From Arcobacter sp. (lineage in GTDB: Bacteria; Campylobacterota; Campylobacteria; Campylobacterales; Arcobacteraceae), in contig JAAETO010000055.1 in assembly GCA_024228275.1 (NCBI GenBank), positions 1 to 64,000 on the forward strand: a DNA stretch of 64,000 bases, read 5' to 3'. Shown here piece by piece: positions 60,655 to 64,000 of the stretch. Every line of letters begins with the position of its first letter. The first letter of the stretch is position 1. Under the pieces are notes generated by a model. That model ran no database searches. It saw only the letters and a program-made list of their open reading frames with translations, and was not told where the DNA came from. Made by a program: the position numbers and the translations under genes.

Positions 60655-61340
60655 CTGTAGTATACCTCTATGCTTTTTTTATTTTGATTAATAATTGATG
60701 CTATTGGCATTTCATTTTTATCTATTCCATCTAAAACTTTTTTATAAACAGCTTTCTTTTCTTCACCTTCAAAATGTAAATAAATATTATTTGAACTAAG
60801 AATTGCATTTTTTGTTAAACTCATTCTTTTATGAGGTGCATTATCAGGCTGCATACATATACAAAGTTTAGTTTCATCATTAAAGGATTCTTCTAATTTT
60901 ATATTATTTGGAAATAAAGATGCAGTATGACCATCAGAACCCATTCCTAAAATTGTCACATCAAAAGGAAAAAGTTCATTTTTATAAATATCTGAGCATA
61001 TTATTTGTGCCTTTTCAATTTCAACATCATCTTGATACATTGATACAAATTTAGCTTTTTTTGCAAATTCAATTAATAAAAATTCTTTTACAAATCTTTC
61101 ATTACTATCTTTATGATTATTATTTACCCATCTTTCATCGCATAAAGCAATTGTAACTTTCTCCCAAGCAATATTTATTGTACTTAATTTTTTAAAAAGT
61201 GGTTTAGGAGTACTTCCTCCTGAAACTAATAAAGATGCTTTTCCATTTATTTTAATTGCTTCAACTAAATTATTTATTATATTTTTAGATAACTCATTTA
61301 TTAACAAAGTTTGAGATTCAAAAAATCTATTATTATTCAT
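60651..61340 (-). CDS. pgl: 6-phosphogluconolactonase (start refined to MNNNRFF)
   Basis: VSGGSTPKPLFKKLS, CDERWVNNNHKDSNE, LGMGSDGHTASLFP. Confidence 0.92.
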   Translation of the reverse strand: MNNNRFFESQTLLINELSKNIINNLVEAIKINGKASLLVSGGSTPKPLFKKLSTINIAWEKVTIALCDERWVNNNHKDSNERFVKEFLLIEFAKKAKFVSMYQDDVEIEKAQIICSDIYKNELFPFDVTILGMGSDGHTASLFPNNIKLEESFNDETKLCICMQPDNAPHKRMSLTKNAILSSNNIYLHFEGEEKKAVYKKVLDGIDKNEMPIASIINQNKKSIEVYYR

Positions 61341-62793
61341 GCCAAGACCTTCCATCTTTTGCAATTAATTGTATTGCTGCGGTTGGTCCATCAGTACCTG
61401 CTTGATAATTTTTCATAGGAACAAGATTATCACTCCATCCTTGAATAATAGAATCTGTCCATTTCCAGGCTTCATCAACTTCATCAAGTCTCATAAATAG
61501 TGTTGGATCATTATTAATTACATCTAAAATTAACCTTTCATAAGCCTCATTTTTTCTATTAGTATTAGTTGCGCTATGTAATTCTAAATCAATTTCTTGA
61601 AGTTTCATATTTTCAACTAAACCAGGTACTTTACCTAATAAACATAGTTTAATACTCTCTTTTGGTTGAAGAGTTATTACAAGTTTATTTTGTGCAATAT
61701 GTTCATCATTATCATTAAAAATTGAATGAGGTATTTCTTTAAAATGTACAACAATTTCCGAATTTCTTTGTTGCATTCTTTTTCCACTTCTAATATAGAA
61801 TGGAACTCCATTCCATCTCCAATTATCAATATCTACTTTGATTGCAGCAAATGTCTCTGTAGTACTTTGAGACACCCCCTCACCCTCCAAATATCCAGGA
61901 ACACTTTTACCTTCACTAATACCTGCTTTATATTGAGCACGTACAGTATTTTCAGAAATATTTCTTGCGTTAATTGTTCTTAGAGATCTCAACACTTTTA
62001 CTTTTTCATCTCTTATATTGTTTGCTTCTAATGAACATGGTGGTTCCATTGCAATTAGACATAATAGCTGCATTAGATGGTTTTGTATCATATCTCTCAT
62101 TGCACCATATTGATCATAATATCCCCATCTTCCTTCTACTCCTACACTTTCAGAAACAGTAATTTGAACATGGTCTATATTTGAAGAATCCCATAAAGGC
62201 ATTATAAATCTATTTGAAAATCTAAGAGCTAAAATATTTTGAACAGTATCTTTTCCTAAATAGTGATCTATCCTAAAAATTTGTTTCTCATCAAAATATT
62301 TTAATACTTCTTTATTAATATCTTGAGAAGACTCTAAATCTCTTCCAATTGGTTTTTCTAAAACAACTCTACTATTATCATTAATTAGTTTGTATTCACT
62401 TAAAGCTTTACATATTGAAGGAAAAAACTCAGGTGAAGTTGAAAGATAATTAATCCTATCTTCATTTTTACTGTTTTTATAAAAATTTTTTAGTACTAAA
62501 TAACTATTTGTATTTGAAAAATCTACTTTAATAACATATAACATTTCTTTAAATTTATTAAAACACTCTTCTGTGAAATATTCTTTTTCGACAAACTCTT
62601 TTAGTTTGTTTTTTATAAGAATAATATTATCTTCAGAAGATATATCTTTTCTACTTATAATAAGTATTCTACTTTTTTCACCTAGATATTTATCTTTGAA
62701 AAGATAATATAGTGATGGCAATAGTTTCCTAAAAGATAAATCACCATGACCACCAAAAATAGAAATATCACAGTTTTTATTTAAGATATTCAT
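61333..62793 (-). CDS. zwf: Glucose-6-phosphate 1-dehydrogenase
   Basis: FGGHGDLSFRKLLPSLY, RIDHYLGKDTVQN, FYIRSGKRM. Confidence 0.95.
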   Translation of the reverse strand: MNILNKNCDISIFGGHGDLSFRKLLPSLYYLFKDKYLGEKSRILIISRKDISSEDNIILIKNKLKEFVEKEYFTEECFNKFKEMLYVIKVDFSNTNSYLVLKNFYKNSKNEDRINYLSTSPEFFPSICKALSEYKLINDNSRVVLEKPIGRDLESSQDINKEVLKYFDEKQIFRIDHYLGKDTVQNILALRFSNRFIMPLWDSSNIDHVQITVSESVGVEGRWGYYDQYGAMRDMIQNHLMQLLCLIAMEPPCSLEANNIRDEKVKVLRSLRTINARNISENTVRAQYKAGISEGKSVPGYLEGEGVSQSTTETFAAIKVDIDNWRWNGVPFYIRSGKRMQQRNSEIVVHFKEIPHSIFNDNDEHIAQNKLVITLQPKESIKLCLLGKVPGLVENMKLQEIDLELHSATNTNRKNEAYERLILDVINNDPTLFMRLDEVDEAWKWTDSIIQGWSDNLVPMKNYQAGTDGPTAAIQLIAKDGRSWHE

Positions 62794-62962
62794 CTTTTTC
62801 CTTTTTTAAAATATTTATTATAACATTATAACAAGTTCAAAATGAGAAAACTTGTAAATAACTCTTAAAAATTAATATTATAAAGTGATTTCTTTTAGAT
62901 CTGTTAAATTTATTAAACTATTAATTAAATACAAAAGGTCTGTAAGGTACTAATTTCATAAA

Positions 62963-63484
62963 TTATATTTTTAATGGTTCTATATAATGAAATTGAATAT
63001 TATTTGTATCATAATCAATATTTTTTAATAAAGAATGTAACATTTTTAAAGCTCCGGCATGAGAACAGATTAAAATATTCTTATTCATAGGAAGTTCTTG
63101 AATAAACTCTTTTATTCTATTTTTAAAATCAATATAACTCTCTTCACAAACATATTCATGCCAAGTTTTTACGGAGTCTAAGAATCTTTTATCAAAACAA
63201 TCCATTTTTTCTATATCATTAAAACTTTTAGTCTCAAATTTATCTTTAAACTTAACTTCTCTTATCCTATAATCTTTTTTATTAGCTATATCAATTAAAT
63301 CTAAAGTTTGCGTACATCTTAAAAGATCAGAACAATATACAGCATCATAATTTGTATTTTTTATATAATCTAATTTAGAGATATCTGTAAGTGATAAATC
63401 AATAGCAATATTGCTATGTCCTATATATCTCTTTTGATATTTTAAAGGCAAAGGAGCATGCCTTAATAATGTTATTGAAGCCAT
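62963..63484 (-). CDS. cobC: Histidine phosphatase family, probable alpha-ribazole phosphatase
   Basis: LLRHAPLPLKYQKRYIGHSNI, CSDLLRCTQTLDLI; adjacent to cobS. Confidence 0.7.
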   Translation of the reverse strand: MASITLLRHAPLPLKYQKRYIGHSNIAIDLSLTDISKLDYIKNTNYDAVYCSDLLRCTQTLDLIDIANKKDYRIREVKFKDKFETKSFNDIEKMDCFDKRFLDSVKTWHEYVCEESYIDFKNRIKEFIQELPMNKNILICSHAGALKMLHSLLKNIDYDTNNIQFHYIEPLKI

Positions 63485-64000
63485 AAAATACTTATTATAA
63501 TAAATAGTATTATCTCACTTAATTCAAGAGCTGTACCAAGAGCATCTCCATTTAAAAAGCCTACATTTTTTTTAATAAATCTTGAAATTAAAAAAGCTAA
63601 TAAAAACCCACAAAACAGTAGCATGAAAACTTTTACTCCAATTAAAACAAAAATCATAATTAAAGAGAAAACTGAAGAAAAAAGTAAAGAATTAAAAGAT
63701 ATTGAATCTTTTAGACAATTTACAAAAGAAGATTTAAATGTATTAAAATATATCAAATATATAAGCATTAATCTACTTATTATCAAAATAGAAATAAACT
63801 CAAAGAATAAATTATTTAAGAGTAAAAAAGTAATAGAAGATAATTTTAATACAACAAATACTGTAGCAAATAAAACACCCATAGCTCCAACAGTTGGGTC
63901 TTTTATAACTTTGTATGCATCTTTACCACTATGTTTTGCATATATAGCATCTACTACATCTAATATTGCTTCTGTATGTATAAAACCATATAAAATCATA
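63472..64000 (-). CDS. cobS: Cobalamin synthase CobS (partial, truncated at window edge)
   Basis: VDAIYAKHSGKDAYKVIKDPTVGAMG; multi-TM; reaches window edge. Confidence 0.8.
   Translation of the reverse strand, partial: MILYGFIHTEAILDVVDAIYAKHSGKDAYKVIKDPTVGAMGVLFATVFVVLKLSSITFLLLNNLFFEFISILIISRLMLIYLIYFNTFKSSFVNCLKDSISFNSLLFSSVFSLIMIFVLIGVKVFMLLFCGFLLAFLISRFIKKNVGFLNGDALGTALELSEIILFIIISILWLQ

Noticed and set aside
1-64000. CRISPR arrays, rRNA and tRNA genes
   Set aside because: No regularly spaced repeats, no conserved rRNA segments and no convincing cloverleaf/TpsiC motif were seen by eye; tRNAscan-SE and an Infernal scan would be decisive

Overview
AT-rich chromosomal segment whose protein families and gene content look like an Arcobacter-type Campylobacterota genome (inference from content; no database search was run). 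The left edge (1-6240) is accessory: the C-terminal tail of a VgrG-like spike protein, a KAP-type P-loop NTPase fused to a FGE-sulfatase/C-type-lectin-like domain, an oppositely oriented ParA/MinD-like ATPase, two membrane-anchored proteins of unknown function, a lipoprotein and a LytM (M23) endopeptidase. It ends at a XerH-like tyrosine recombinase with a dif-like palindrome (7326-7353) 24 bp upstream of its start codon. Gene orientation switches at this point (mostly + to the left, mostly - to the right), as expected at a replication terminus. To the right is a largely core genome: a chemotaxis operon (cheY-cheA-cheR-cheD-cheB), pnp, lptD, purD with a candidate 6S RNA upstream, der, hpf, ftsK (probable non-AUG start), lpxD, ilvBH, ppx/gppA, pssA-like, a SulP transporter, ttcA, putA, arginase, ornithine cyclodeaminase, moeA, rmuC, an M48 peptidase, dps, an Entner-Doudoroff operon (zwf-pgl-edd-eda-pgi) and cobalamin genes at the right edge. 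Decayed loci include a UspA pseudogene, an integrase remnant and a ZIP transporter pseudogene. No CRISPR array, rRNA or tRNA was recognised. The best candidate for an undescribed system is the VgrG/KAP-FGE/ParA/LytM module next to the dif-like site.
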